DNA of 64,000 nt from Labrys sp. KNU-23 (GTDB lineage: Bacteria; Pseudomonadota; Alphaproteobacteria; Rhizobiales; Labraceae). The stretch's first letter is position 1. Every line of letters starts with the position of its first letter. The notes below the pieces were generated by a model. It saw only the letters and a list, made by a program, of their open reading frames with translations. It had not been told where the DNA came from and made no database searches. Below, one piece after another: positions 8,793 through 18,282 of this stretch. Location: positions 1,302,001-1,366,000 of the forward strand of contig NZ_CP043488.1 of NCBI RefSeq assembly GCF_008330945.1. The letters are read 5' to 3'. The translations under genes were made by a program, and so were the position numbers.

Positions 8793-10115
8793 GCCGCGAC
8801 CGTCGCGGATCATCGAGAAATAATCGTCGCCACCCACCTGGCCGCCCTTGAGGGCAATCTCCAGCCCATCGAAGACAGCGTCATCCGCGTGAACGGTGCA
8901 GAGCGGAGAACCGGGGCAGGTGAGCAAGGGCAGCCGTGTCGTCAGGGCAAAGACGCCGAGTTCACGCAAGGCATGGCTGGAAGTATCGCCCCCCGCGATG
9001 ACGGCGCGGCGCAGGCCGGCGCGTTCGACCAGGGCCTTTTGAATCCGCCCCAGGGCGAGGCCGATACGGTTGCGCTCTCCTTCGGCTTCGAATTCGTCGC
9101 CGATATCGGTATTCGGCCCCAGCGCCGTATAGAGGATGACGCTTCGTCCCTGTTCCAGCTTCTCAAGACCGATGGCGACAGCTTTGCCAATTGCGGCCTC
9201 GCCATGATGGATGAGGGCGCGCGGATCGAGGGCGATGCCATCGAATCCGTTGGCGACGGCGTGGCGGATCTGGCGCTCCGTGGTGGGCGAACAGCTGCCC
9301 GACACCACGGCGACGCGATCTGCGGTGCCGGGCGCGGAAAAGGCGATCTTCCCGCCGATCCGGCCTGCTTCCTGCCAAGCCTGCAGCAACGCATATTCCA
9401 CTCCCGAGGAGCCAGCCACGAAAGGCCCGAGCCGCGACTGCAGGCGCAGGAGTTGGCGCCCCGCCTGCAACTGGGTGGCATCGTCATTGACATCGAGGAG
9501 CACGATGTCCTCGCCTTTCGCCAGGATGGCATCGACGGTACCGTCGACATCGCTCGCCGCCAGCGCCGCAATGTCGACGAGGCCGATGCTGCCTCGCGTC
9601 TGCCGGGCCAGGTGCAGGCGAAGATCCGCCTCATCCATCGGCGTCACCGGATGGCGGCTCATCACCGGGTGGCGATCGATGCGGTAGACCTGGCCCTGAT
9701 AGGCGGCGAACAAGGTGCCGAAGCTGGTGTAGCGCCGGAGCTGGGGAGCACCGACCACCAGCGGCACCTGGTGCTGTCCGAAGACCTTGCCGCCGATCTC
9801 GATGGCGCGGCCGATATTGCCGATCGCCGGACTGGAGTCGAAGGTGGAGCAGACCTTGTAGTGGCAAATGCTTGCGCCCAACTGCTTCAGCCATTCGAGG
9901 GCCGGGGTGAGCTCGGCATCCATCCAGGCCGGGCTCTGGCTGCGGCTGGTCCCGGCGAGACCGATGGCATCGCATTCGCCGAAGCGCTCGCGCTGCGCCG
10001 GAGTAGGTGGCTGCAGGAACAGGGCGGTGCGCACGCCATGCGAGGCCAGCGCCTCCATCACATCGGTGGAGCCGGTGAAGTCGTCGCCATAGTAGGAGAG
10101 CAGCAAGCCCGACAT
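8790..10115 (-). CDS. oiaK: Four-carbon acid sugar kinase family protein, probable 3-oxo-isoapionate kinase
   Basis: A DUF1537 kinase of 441 residues. The N-terminal YYGDDFTGSTDVMEAL block and the C-terminal AGGDTSSHALRELGV nucleotide-binding block are both present. In the described D-apionate pathway OiaK phosphorylates 3-oxo-isoapionate at the 4-position. That assignment is inferred from the adjacent RuBisCO-like gene and the apnO gene further on; other DUF1537 enzymes act on tetronates. The frame is open upstream to 10301, but the ATG at 10115 has a GGAAAC purine stretch and starts at the conserved sequence. Its TAA stop is provided by the repeat at 8690-8792. It lies 19 bases behind the RuBisCO-like gene, in one operon. 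Confidence 0.8.
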   Translation of the reverse strand: MSGLLLSYYGDDFTGSTDVMEALASHGVRTALFLQPPTPAQRERFGECDAIGLAGTSRSQSPAWMDAELTPALEWLKQLGASICHYKVCSTFDSSPAIGNIGRAIEIGGKVFGQHQVPLVVGAPQLRRYTSFGTLFAAYQGQVYRIDRHPVMSRHPVTPMDEADLRLHLARQTRGSIGLVDIAALAASDVDGTVDAILAKGEDIVLLDVNDDATQLQAGRQLLRLQSRLGPFVAGSSGVEYALLQAWQEAGRIGGKIAFSAPGTADRVAVVSGSCSPTTERQIRHAVANGFDGIALDPRALIHHGEAAIGKAVAIGLEKLEQGRSVILYTALGPNTDIGDEFEAEGERNRIGLALGRIQKALVERAGLRRAVIAGGDTSSHALRELGVFALTTRLPLLTCPGSPLCTVHADDAVFDGLEIALKGGQVGGDDYFSMIRDGRG

Positions 10116-10134
10116 CGTTGTTTCCTTGGAGATC

Positions 10135-11412
10135 TCAGGATGCAGCGGCGTCGGCGCCGAATTTCTGCAGGGATTGTGCGAGTTCGCGATGCTCGCGCGC
10201 ATAGGCTTCGAGCGGCACGCCCTCGACGGCGGCCTCCCAGGCCTGCCGGACAGCGCGCACACCCGCCGCCGGACCGCCTGGATGGCTGACCACCCCGCCA
10301 CCGCACAGATAGAGCAGGTCTACGGTCTGTCCAGTGCGGGCATAGGTATCCGGCGCCTGGCCGCCCCACTGGCCCGAGCAGACGACCGGCATGGGGCAGA
10401 CGTCGCCCTCGAACAGAGGCGTTGTCACGGCCTGAAAGGAGCGCACGAAGGATTCGTCCGATTCCCAGTATTTGGCGCGGATGCCATTGATCTGGAACTG
10501 ATCGATGCCAAGCAGCCGCCAGAACTGCTGGTAGACCTCGAAATCCATGCCGAGGCCGGGATGCCGCGTCAGGATGTCCCAGCCATTGCGATGGGCATGC
10601 AAAGCAAGGTGCGAGCGCTTGCGCAGGAAAGACAGGCCGCCAAGGCCCACCGAATTGATGTTGATCACCGCGGCATTGCCGCCGGCCCGCACGACGACAT
10701 CGTGGTTGCGCATCATCTCGTCGGGATCGCTGTGCGAGATGCCGAAGGCATACATCACCTTCTTGCCGGTCTTCTGCTCATGATCGAGGATGACGGGCAT
10801 GATTGCTTTCACGCGATCCTCGAGGCTGGAATAGGCCGGGCTCGCCAGCTTCTCGTCGTCCTTGATGAAGTCGACCTCGGCTTCGACGAGTTCGCGCACC
10901 TGCTTGGCCGATTCGGGCGGGCGCAGGCCCAGGGCAGGCTTGACGATGGAGCCGATCACCGGCCTGTCCTCGACGCCGGTCAGCCGCCGGGTGCCCGCCA
11001 TCCCGAATTGCGGACCGGGATAGGCAGCCGTGAAGGCCCCCGGCAATTGCATGCCGGTGACGCGGATGCCGCTGAACCCCTTGATCGAGTAAACGCCACC
11101 GATGGTGATCGTCATCAAAGCCGCCAGATCGGCGCCGATCGCCTCGATCGGAAAATCGATGTCGACATCGGCACGCCTGTAGAGTGCGCCGACCTGTGCC
11201 GACGGGTCGGGAATCGAGGGAACGTCCAAGGCCTCCAGGGGTCGGATTGCCGCGACCCGCGCGGCCACGCGCGCCTTGAGCTCCGGCGTCTCGCCCGGCA
11301 GGCTGACGAAGGTACCGGTCGACTGATCGCTGGCAATCTTGGCGGCCAGCTTCTCGACATCGCCGGCCGTCTCGATGCGATAGGTCATGCGGATGACGGA
11401 CATGGCACCCAT
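10135..11412 (-). CDS. oiaX: RuBisCO-like protein, probable 3-oxo-isoapionate-4-phosphate transcarboxylase/hydrolase
   Basis: A 425-residue large-subunit RuBisCO homologue. GSIVKPALGL contains the counterpart of RuBisCO Lys175 (here about K158). DFIKDDE (181-187) retains the carbamylated Lys and the Asp/Glu metal ligands. GGGVVSHPGG matches the phosphate-binding region. The loop-6 GKxEG motif of true RuBisCO is absent (INGIRAKYWES instead), so CO2 fixation is not expected. In the described D-apionate pathway OiaX converts 3-oxo-isoapionate 4-phosphate to 3-phosphoglycerate and glycolate. The pairing with a DUF1537 kinase and the presence of apnO in the locus support this role. A second ATG at 11403 is possible; neither start has a strong ribosome binding site. 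Confidence 0.85.
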   Translation of the reverse strand: MGAMSVIRMTYRIETAGDVEKLAAKIASDQSTGTFVSLPGETPELKARVAARVAAIRPLEALDVPSIPDPSAQVGALYRRADVDIDFPIEAIGADLAALMTITIGGVYSIKGFSGIRVTGMQLPGAFTAAYPGPQFGMAGTRRLTGVEDRPVIGSIVKPALGLRPPESAKQVRELVEAEVDFIKDDEKLASPAYSSLEDRVKAIMPVILDHEQKTGKKVMYAFGISHSDPDEMMRNHDVVVRAGGNAAVININSVGLGGLSFLRKRSHLALHAHRNGWDILTRHPGLGMDFEVYQQFWRLLGIDQFQINGIRAKYWESDESFVRSFQAVTTPLFEGDVCPMPVVCSGQWGGQAPDTYARTGQTVDLLYLCGGGVVSHPGGPAAGVRAVRQAWEAAVEGVPLEAYAREHRELAQSLQKFGADAAAS

Positions 11413-11456
11413 TCAGTCTGGGGCGCTCGCAGCGCCCGGTCTGGAATTGCTTAACA

Positions 11457-11480
11457 GGTATGATGAGTATATCATGACTT
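11457..11480. promoter_or_regulatory. Probable GntR operator in the oiaXK promoter
   Basis: The site begins GGTATGATGAGT and continues ATATCATGACTT, with ATGAT/ATCAT half sites. Almost the same 24 bases occur at 20645-20668 upstream of apnO (GGTATGATGAGT then CAATCATCACTT). It lies in the divergent region between the RuBisCO-like gene and the GntR gene at 11610, so the GntR product is the likely binder. Its effector is unknown but may be an apionate intermediate. Confidence 0.7.
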
Positions 11481-11609
11481 AAGTTGAAGCAATGGAAATT
11501 CGCCTTGTCTGTTTCCGGACAGCGGTGGCACTGTTGCAGGAGCGGACTTGTCTCGCCGGAAAACAGACGGCAAAGACCGCCGAACCCACGGCCTCAATCG
11601 GAATGCCTC

Positions 11610-12332
11610 ATGCCCCTCACCGATCAACGCATTGTCCGTCGCAAGCTCTCCGATGAGGTTTTCGACCGCCTCAAGGCGCTGATCACCAGCGGAGAGCTGC
11701 AGCCCGGGGACCCCTTCCCCTCTGAACGCGAATTGATGGACCGCCTCGGTGTCGGCCGTCCCGCCATCCGCGAAGCCATGCAGCAGCTGAGCATATTCGG
11801 CCTGCTCACCATTTCCCATGGCGAGCGGGCACGCGTTCGCCAGCCGACCGCCAAATCGATCTTCCAGCAGGTCGACGATGCCGCCAGCGTGCTCCTGTCG
11901 AGTTCCCCGGCCTCGCTGGAGCATCTGAAGGAGGCGCGCCGCTTCTTCGAGCTGGGCATGGTGCGCCAGGCGGCCCAGAAGGCCGACGCACAGGCGGTCA
12001 TCGGCCTGCAGGAAGCCCTGGCGCGCCAGCGCGCAAGCCTTGGCGACGCCGATGCCTTCATCAATGCGGACATGCTGTTCCACACGCGCATCGCCGCCAT
12101 CTCCGGCAACCCGCTGTTCGAGGCGATGAGCGAGGCCATGCTCGGTTGGTTGAAGCAGTACCACACCGACTTGCTGATCTGGACCGGCAAGGAGAACTAT
12201 ACCCTGTCCGAGCATGAGGACATCCTCAACCGCATCATCGCGCACGATCCGGACGGGGCCGAACAGGCGATGGTCAGGCACCTCGATCGTTCCGCCTCGC
12301 TCTACGTTCACCAGACCGCGGCATCGGCCTGA
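11610..12332 (+). CDS. FadR-subfamily GntR transcriptional regulator, probably of apionate genes
   Basis: A 240-residue regulator. The N-terminal winged helix (about 10-75) contains VFDRLKALITSGELQPGDPFPSE and RLGVGRPAIREAMQQL. A C-terminal all-helical FCD ligand domain follows, with the usual Asp/His pattern including FINADMLFHTRIA. The ATG at 11610 matches the family start although the frame is open upstream. It is divergent from oiaXK and shares their promoter, and a matching site occurs before apnO. It most likely represses these genes until an intermediate binds. Confidence 0.85.
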   Translation: MPLTDQRIVRRKLSDEVFDRLKALITSGELQPGDPFPSERELMDRLGVGRPAIREAMQQLSIFGLLTISHGERARVRQPTAKSIFQQVDDAASVLLSSSPASLEHLKEARRFFELGMVRQAAQKADAQAVIGLQEALARQRASLGDADAFINADMLFHTRIAAISGNPLFEAMSEAMLGWLKQYHTDLLIWTGKENYTLSEHEDILNRIIAHDPDGAEQAMVRHLDRSASLYVHQTAASA

Positions 12333-12356
12333 GTGCTTCCAGGAGCAGGCAAGGAT

Positions 12357-12529
12357 GCCCATAAGCCCTAACTTTGCAGGCTGAAACGGCCGAAACGCGG
12401 AGTGTCGATCTCCAGATCGACATCTTCCTTCCGCGATACCGTCTTGCAAACGCACTAATCCCAAGAATGTCGATCTGGAGATCGACACTCCAATCCTGCA
12501 CCATCTCGGCAAAGTTAGCGCCTATGGGC
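12357..12529. mobile_element. MITE-like 173-bp element with inverted ends and 6-bp target duplication
   Basis: The ends are 21-bp inverted repeats matching at 19 of 21 positions (12357-12377 and 12509-12529, GCCCATA at the tips). The element is flanked on both sides by AAGGAT (12351-12356 and 12530-12535), as expected for a target-site duplication. A second, internal inverted repeat of about 29 bp (12399-12426 and 12463-12491) lies inside, and each arm contains GTCGATCT-NN-AGATCGAC, itself a near palindrome. No transposase is encoded. It lies between the convergent GntR and apsD-like genes and could also end transcription from both sides. Confidence 0.75.
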
Positions 12530-12578
12530 AAGGATACATGCGGCTCCAGAGAGACACATCATCGATGTGCCGGTTGTA

Positions 12579-13607
12579 TCAGATCGAGGCCATCTCGATC
12601 GTCTGGCCACTGGCGGCGCTGGCATAGGCCGCCTCGACCAGGGCCATCGTGGCGATATTGTCCCGCCCGCTGGTAGAGGGTTCCTCGCCGTTGTGCAGGC
12701 AATGCAGCCAGTGGCGCTGGATGGCGAGCACGCTCTCCTGGATATTGTGCCAGGGGCGCGAGGCCCAAGGCAGCAATGGCGGCGACAAATCGACCTCCTC
12801 CTGCCCGCCGGGCCCGTTCACGGTGAGCCGATAGCCGGCGCCGAGCCGCAGCGTGCCCGTGGAGCCGTCGATCTCGACGAGCGTCTCCGGGAAAGGATCG
12901 ACCGGCAGCCTGGTGGCATAGCTGCAATCGACCATCGAGGACAGGCCACTTGCATGGTCGAGCAGCATCGTGGCGACGTCCTCGCCCTTGATGGCGGGGT
13001 TGACGCGCCGGGTGCGCGCATTCAGCCGCGTCACCTCGCCGAACAGGAAGCGGGCGATGTCGAGGATATGGATGCCGAGGTCCTCGATGATGAAGCGCTT
13101 GCCTTCGGCGAGATAGGGCTGGCCGCTGAAGACATCGAAGCCGGAACGGAAGGACACGCGCGCCCAGAAAGGCTGGCCGATAGCATTACCATCGAGACGC
13201 GTCTTCACGGCCTGGATCGCACTTTGCCAGCGGAAATTCTCATGCACCATCAGCGGCACGCCGGCAAGGCTACAGGCCTCGACCATCGCGCGCGCATCAG
13301 CCATCGAAAGCGCGAAGGGCTTCTGGCAGATCACGGGAATTCCCATCTTCGCCGCGAGCTCGACGAGCGGACGATGGCTCGCCACGGTGGTGGCGATGTC
13401 GACGAAATCCGGCTTCTCCGCCCGGAGCATTTGTTCGGCATCGCCATAGCGCCGGTCGATGCCGAAAAGCCCACCGGCATGGGCGAGGCGCTCCGGGTCG
13501 CGGTCGCAGAGGGCGACGATGTCGACGCCCTCGGCGTCTCGCCAGGCATGAAGCTGGTTGATGGCGAAGAAGCCGCAGCCGATCAGGGCACCGCGATAGG
13601 ACGCCAT
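12579..13607 (-). CDS. apsD: Gfo/Idh/MocA family oxidoreductase, probable D-apiose dehydrogenase
   Basis: A 342-residue NAD(P)-dependent sugar oxidoreductase. It has an N-terminal Rossmann domain (ALIGCGFFAINQLHAW), the catalytic-Lys segment ICQKPFALS where the family usually has EKP, and a GFO_IDH_MocA C-terminal sheet domain (from about 130) with EDLGIHILDIARFL. The known D-apiose dehydrogenase (ApsD, giving D-apionolactone) belongs to this family, and the surrounding apnO, oiaK/oiaX and sugar transporter favour that role. The family is large, so another aldose substrate is possible. The start overlaps the stop of the upstream permease by one base. Confidence 0.7.
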   Translation of the reverse strand: MASYRGALIGCGFFAINQLHAWRDAEGVDIVALCDRDPERLAHAGGLFGIDRRYGDAEQMLRAEKPDFVDIATTVASHRPLVELAAKMGIPVICQKPFALSMADARAMVEACSLAGVPLMVHENFRWQSAIQAVKTRLDGNAIGQPFWARVSFRSGFDVFSGQPYLAEGKRFIIEDLGIHILDIARFLFGEVTRLNARTRRVNPAIKGEDVATMLLDHASGLSSMVDCSYATRLPVDPFPETLVEIDGSTGTLRLGAGYRLTVNGPGGQEEVDLSPPLLPWASRPWHNIQESVLAIQRHWLHCLHNGEEPSTSGRDNIATMALVEAAYASAASGQTIEMASI

Positions 13608-14671
13608 CAGGCCAGCCTCGCCATCTGGCGCAGGGCAACACGCTGCTGCAGCCGGCGCTGGGCCTGGTCCACCACCACGGCGATGACGATCACCAGGCCC
13701 TTGATCACCATCTGCCAGAACTCGCTAACCCCCATCATCACCAGCCCGTCGGAGAGGATGCCGATGACGAAGGCACCGATGATGGTACCGCCGATGGTAC
13801 CGCGCCCGCCCGACATCGAGGTGCCCCCGAGCACGGCCGCCGCGATGGCGTTGAGTTCGAAGCTCTCGCCGGTGGCCGGATGCGACGCCATCAATTCGGA
13901 GGAAACCACCAGGCCGACGACGGCGGCGCAAAAGCCCGAGAACATGTAGACGAAGAGCTTCACCCGGTTGACCCGGATACCCGACAGGCCCGCGGCCCGC
14001 TCATTGCCGCCGACGGCGAAGATGTGGCGGCCGAGTGGCGTGCAGCGCGCCATATAGGCGGCGGCCAGCGCCAGCACCGCGAGGATCCAGACCGAAGCCG
14101 GCAGGCCGAGGAGGCGCCCCGCCCCCAGGACGGCATAGCCCTGCGTGCCGAAATCGGGGCGCCCGACCAGATTGGGGAAAGTCGCGCCGTCGGACGAGAG
14201 AAGCGCCAGGCCGCGGGCGATGTAGAGCGTGCCGAGCGTGGCGATGAAGGGCGCGACATTGAGCTTGGTGATCAGCAGGCCGTTGATGGCGCCGATCAGG
14301 ATACCCACCAGCAGGGTGATCGCCATCACCTCATAGATGTTGAAGAAGATGGTGTAGCCGATGCGAAGGTCCAGGCCGTTGAGGATCAGTCCGCCGGCGA
14401 CCATGCCGCACAGGCCCACGATCGATCCGACCGACAGGTCGATGCCACCGGTGACGATGACAAAGGTCATGCCCATCGCCAGGAAGGCGTTCAGCGCCAC
14501 ATGCTTCGACATCAGGATGAGATTGGCCGTGCTGAGGAAGTTCGGCGCCGCCAGCGAAAAGAAGATCAGCACGGCGAACAGGGCGATGAAGGTGCGCAGC
14601 TTCATCAGGTTCAGGGCAAGCGAGCCGCTTCCGGCGGACGGATGGTTCAAGGTGTCCTGCGCGACTGTCAT
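13607..14671 (-). CDS. Ribose-type sugar ABC transporter permease
   Basis: A 354-residue inner-membrane permease of the BPD_transp_2 (RbsC/XylH) family. It has about eight to ten hydrophobic segments, a cytoplasmic-face motif AAAVLGGTSMSGGRGTIGGTIIGAF typical of the family, and GGIDLSVGSIVGLCGM near residue 85. The start at 14671 overlaps the ATPase stop (ATGA), showing translational coupling. It probably forms a homodimer with the ATPase at 14668 and takes substrate from the binding protein at 17248. D-apiose is the inferred substrate from context. Confidence 0.88.
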   Translation of the reverse strand: MTVAQDTLNHPSAGSGSLALNLMKLRTFIALFAVLIFFSLAAPNFLSTANLILMSKHVALNAFLAMGMTFVIVTGGIDLSVGSIVGLCGMVAGGLILNGLDLRIGYTIFFNIYEVMAITLLVGILIGAINGLLITKLNVAPFIATLGTLYIARGLALLSSDGATFPNLVGRPDFGTQGYAVLGAGRLLGLPASVWILAVLALAAAYMARCTPLGRHIFAVGGNERAAGLSGIRVNRVKLFVYMFSGFCAAVVGLVVSSELMASHPATGESFELNAIAAAVLGGTSMSGGRGTIGGTIIGAFVIGILSDGLVMMGVSEFWQMVIKGLVIVIAVVVDQAQRRLQQRVALRQMARLA

Positions 14672-16248
14672 GCCGGCGCTCCGTGATTGGCAGAAGAAGG
14701 GGAAGGAACGGGGCCATGGCCGAACGCGGAGGCAGCCACCACCTTGGCGGCCGTGGCCTCGGCCCGCTCGAACAAGGCGGTGAGCTTGCCGTTGCTCATC
14801 ACGGCGATGCGATCCGACAGCGCCATCACCTCGTCGAGGTCGGAGGTGACGAACAGGATGCCGAGGCCGTCGGCGGCGAGCCGCCGCATGGTGCGGAAGA
14901 CATCGGCCTTGGCGCCGACATCGATACCGCGGCTGGGCTCGTCCATCAGCAGCACTTTCGGGCCGGTCATCAGCGCCTTGCCGATCACCACCTTCTGCTG
15001 GTTGCCGCCGGACAGGGAACTCACCTCCAGCTCGGGATCGGCCACCTTGATCGACAGATCCTTGACGGCGGCGCGAATGGCGGCCTGCTCGCGGGCCCGC
15101 CGGATATGGAAGCCGGCGAGGAAGCGGCCGAGGGCGGCCATCGACAGGTTGGCGGCGATCGACAGGATGCTGACCAGCCCTTCGCGCTGGCGGTCTTCCG
15201 GGATCAGGGCCAGGCCCCGACGGATACGCCCCGTCACGTCCTTTTCCGCCACCGGCTTGCCGTCGACGAAGAGGCGCCCTGTGGCGTGGCGGTGGCGTCC
15301 CATCACGCATTCGAAGAATTCGCTGCGTCCGGCGCCCATCAATCCGTAGATGCCGACGATCTCGCCCTGCCGCACCGACAGCGAGACATGGTCGACGGCG
15401 AGCCCCCCGCTCACACGCGGCAGGCAGACGTCCTCCGCGCGGAAGACTTCCGGGCCGAGCGGATGGTCCTGCGTCTTGGCGAAGTCCTTGGCGTCGGAGC
15501 CGATCATCTGGTGCACGATCCAGGGCACGTCGACATTGGCGATGCGCTCCTGCCCGGTGACGCGGCCATCGCGCAGCACGGTGATGAAGTCGCCGATGCG
15601 GATGAGCTCTTCGAGCCGGTGGGAAATGTAGACGATGGCGACGCCCCGCGCCTTGAGGTCGGCGATGACGCGGAACAGGATCTCGACCTCGGCGGCGCTG
15701 AGGGCGGAGGTCGGCTCGTCCATGATCAGGATGCGGGCATCCTGCGCCACCGCCTTGGCGATCTCGACCAGTTGCTGCTGGCCGATGCGCAGATCCTCCA
15801 CCGGCGTGCGGGCATCGATGCCGGCCTCGAGCCGTTCCAGGAATTCGGCGGCACGGCGCTCCTGCTCGCGATGGTCGATGCCAAGGGGCAGCCGCACGAT
15901 TTCGCGGGCCGCGAAGATGTTCTCGGCAACCGAGAGATTGCCGAACAGGTTGAGCTCCTGGAACACCATGCCGATGCCATGGGCCACCGCCTCCCCGGCA
16001 TCGCGGAAGGTGACGGGCTTGCCGTCGAGGAGGATCCGTCCGTCCGTGGGCTGCACGACCCCGGCGATGATCTTCATCAGCGTGGACTTGCCGGCGCCGT
16101 TCTCGCCGACCAGCACGTTCACGGCACCGCGCCGCACGTCGAAATCGGCATGCCTGACGGCGACCGTGCCCGAATAGACCTTCGACACGCCTTCCAGGCG
16201 CAGGACGACGTCATGGTCGGGCATGACAGAGTGGCCCTCCTCCGTCAT
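14668..16248 (-). CDS. Sugar ABC transporter ATP-binding protein (RbsA/MglA type)
   Basis: A 526-residue protein with two fused ABC domains. The first has Walker A GENGAGKST near residue 50 and LRIGQQQLVEIAKA as its signature segment. The second has the LSGGNQQKVVIGKAL signature and MDEPSRGIDVGAKAD, with a degenerate Walker A. This is the normal layout for ribose/xylose-type importers. A second ATG at 16224 has the better AGGAGG ribosome binding site. The upstream ATG at 16248 overlaps the stop of the DUF2291 gene. Energises the permease at 13607. Confidence 0.9.
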   Translation of the reverse strand: MTEEGHSVMPDHDVVLRLEGVSKVYSGTVAVRHADFDVRRGAVNVLVGENGAGKSTLMKIIAGVVQPTDGRILLDGKPVTFRDAGEAVAHGIGMVFQELNLFGNLSVAENIFAAREIVRLPLGIDHREQERRAAEFLERLEAGIDARTPVEDLRIGQQQLVEIAKAVAQDARILIMDEPTSALSAAEVEILFRVIADLKARGVAIVYISHRLEELIRIGDFITVLRDGRVTGQERIANVDVPWIVHQMIGSDAKDFAKTQDHPLGPEVFRAEDVCLPRVSGGLAVDHVSLSVRQGEIVGIYGLMGAGRSEFFECVMGRHRHATGRLFVDGKPVAEKDVTGRIRRGLALIPEDRQREGLVSILSIAANLSMAALGRFLAGFHIRRAREQAAIRAAVKDLSIKVADPELEVSSLSGGNQQKVVIGKALMTGPKVLLMDEPSRGIDVGAKADVFRTMRRLAADGLGILFVTSDLDEVMALSDRIAVMSNGKLTALFERAEATAAKVVAASAFGHGPVPSPSSANHGAPA

Positions 16249-16904
16249 GACCCGGCCCCAAGGCTCAGTTCGGCGGGTGTCACCAGCGGCGGCTTGCCGC
16301 CCGGCTCGAACACATAGGCTCCGAGCACCGTCACGGAACGGCCGACCAGCTTTTCGCGCGGCAGGGCCTGCAGCACGTCCGCATTGACCCGGGCGTTGAA
16401 GGCCTTGCCGAACTGGGCATATTCGATCTGGTTCGTGAAGGCGTTGAAGGACACGAAATCAAGGCTGTCGCGTAGCGCCGTGCCACGCAGGGCCGGGCCG
16501 ATCTGCACCACCATGTCGGCCTTGCCGTCCCCGTCGACATCGACGTCGATGGTGGCGGCGCGCGATCCGGTATTAGCCGCCACGACGCGGCCCCCGGCCT
16601 TGACGACATAGGTCCAGGGCACGGTGCCTTCCTTGGCGCGATACCCATATTTCTGCCCGGCCTCGTCCGCACTCTTTGCGGCGAGGCCGCGGACGACGAC
16701 GAAATCGCCCGCCTTCGCCTTGAGATAGGGCAGGACCTTGGCTGCCCAGATCGCATCGACGGCCTTGTCCGGGTCGAAGACGGGGCCAACGCCCGAAGCG
16801 CCGACCTGTCGGGCAGCCTGTACTTCGGCAGTCGGCACGATCTTGCATGCAGCAAGGGTGAGCGCCATGGCGGCGATCATCAGCCTGTTGGCAAGCCTGG
16901 GCAT
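16245..16904 (-). CDS. DUF2291 family lipoprotein
   Basis: A 219-residue protein beginning MPRLANRLMIAAMALTLAAC. It has a lipobox LAAC with the acylated Cys at residue 20, so it is probably anchored in the inner or outer membrane facing the periplasm. The remainder matches the DUF2291 pattern (VFDPDKAVDAIWAAKVLPYLKAKAGDF, the GPALRGTALRDSLDFVSFNAFTNQIEYAQF region). DUF2291 genes are known to sit beside ribose-type ABC operons; the function is not known. The chosen ATG lies at the start of the signal sequence although the frame is open upstream. Confidence 0.85.
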   Translation of the reverse strand: MPRLANRLMIAAMALTLAACKIVPTAEVQAARQVGASGVGPVFDPDKAVDAIWAAKVLPYLKAKAGDFVVVRGLAAKSADEAGQKYGYRAKEGTVPWTYVVKAGGRVVAANTGSRAATIDVDVDGDGKADMVVQIGPALRGTALRDSLDFVSFNAFTNQIEYAQFGKAFNARVNADVLQALPREKLVGRSVTVLGAYVFEPGGKPPLVTPAELSLGAGS

Positions 16905-17011
16905 GGATTGGCTCCGGCCTCGATTGTCTGGATCTGGAACGAGCCCGGGACGCCTCCCGCGAGGCCTATCGCAGTCACATATCTCAACTTCGCAAGAAAG
17001 AGCGCAACGAT

Positions 17012-17158
17012 CCTTCCCCGGTTTCGGGGAAGGTGTCATTTCGTAGAAATGACGGAAGGGGGAGAGTGACGCCTGCAGGTCCGAACCTGGTGAGATCGCG
17101 CCACTCGACCCCACCCGAGCCGGCTTTGCCGGCCCACCCTCCCCGAAGTCGGGGAGGG
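17012..17158. repeat. REP/BIME-like pair of GC-rich hairpins
   Basis: Two similar palindromes face each other: CCTTCCCCG-gttt-CGGGGAAGG (17012-17033) and CCCTCCCCG-aagt-CGGGGAGGG (17137-17158). A third, GCCGGC-ttt-GCCGGC (17119-17133), lies between them. The 343-base space between the binding-protein gene and the DUF2291 gene holds nothing else I recognise. Such composite hairpins in a transporter operon often reduce read-through after the binding-protein gene or stabilise its message; that role is inferred here. Confidence 0.7.
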
Positions 17159-17247
17159 ATTGCGGCGCCTTACTCGTTTTGGTCGAGATGTGTGAAGTCG
17201 AAGTCGATAGATCGCAAGGCAGGTCCCGGGCCACTTTCATGGCAAGG

Positions 17248-18282
<1,035 letters not shown>

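Noticed and set aside
12374..12676. Open frames running through the inverted-repeat element
   Set aside because: The frame only exists because of the palindromes and continues into the antisense of the apsD-like gene.
14683..16317. A 544-codon plus-strand open frame opposite the sugar ABC ATPase
   Set aside because: The ATPase on the other strand is certain; the frame is His/Asp/Gly-rich as expected for an antisense reading of a high-GC gene.
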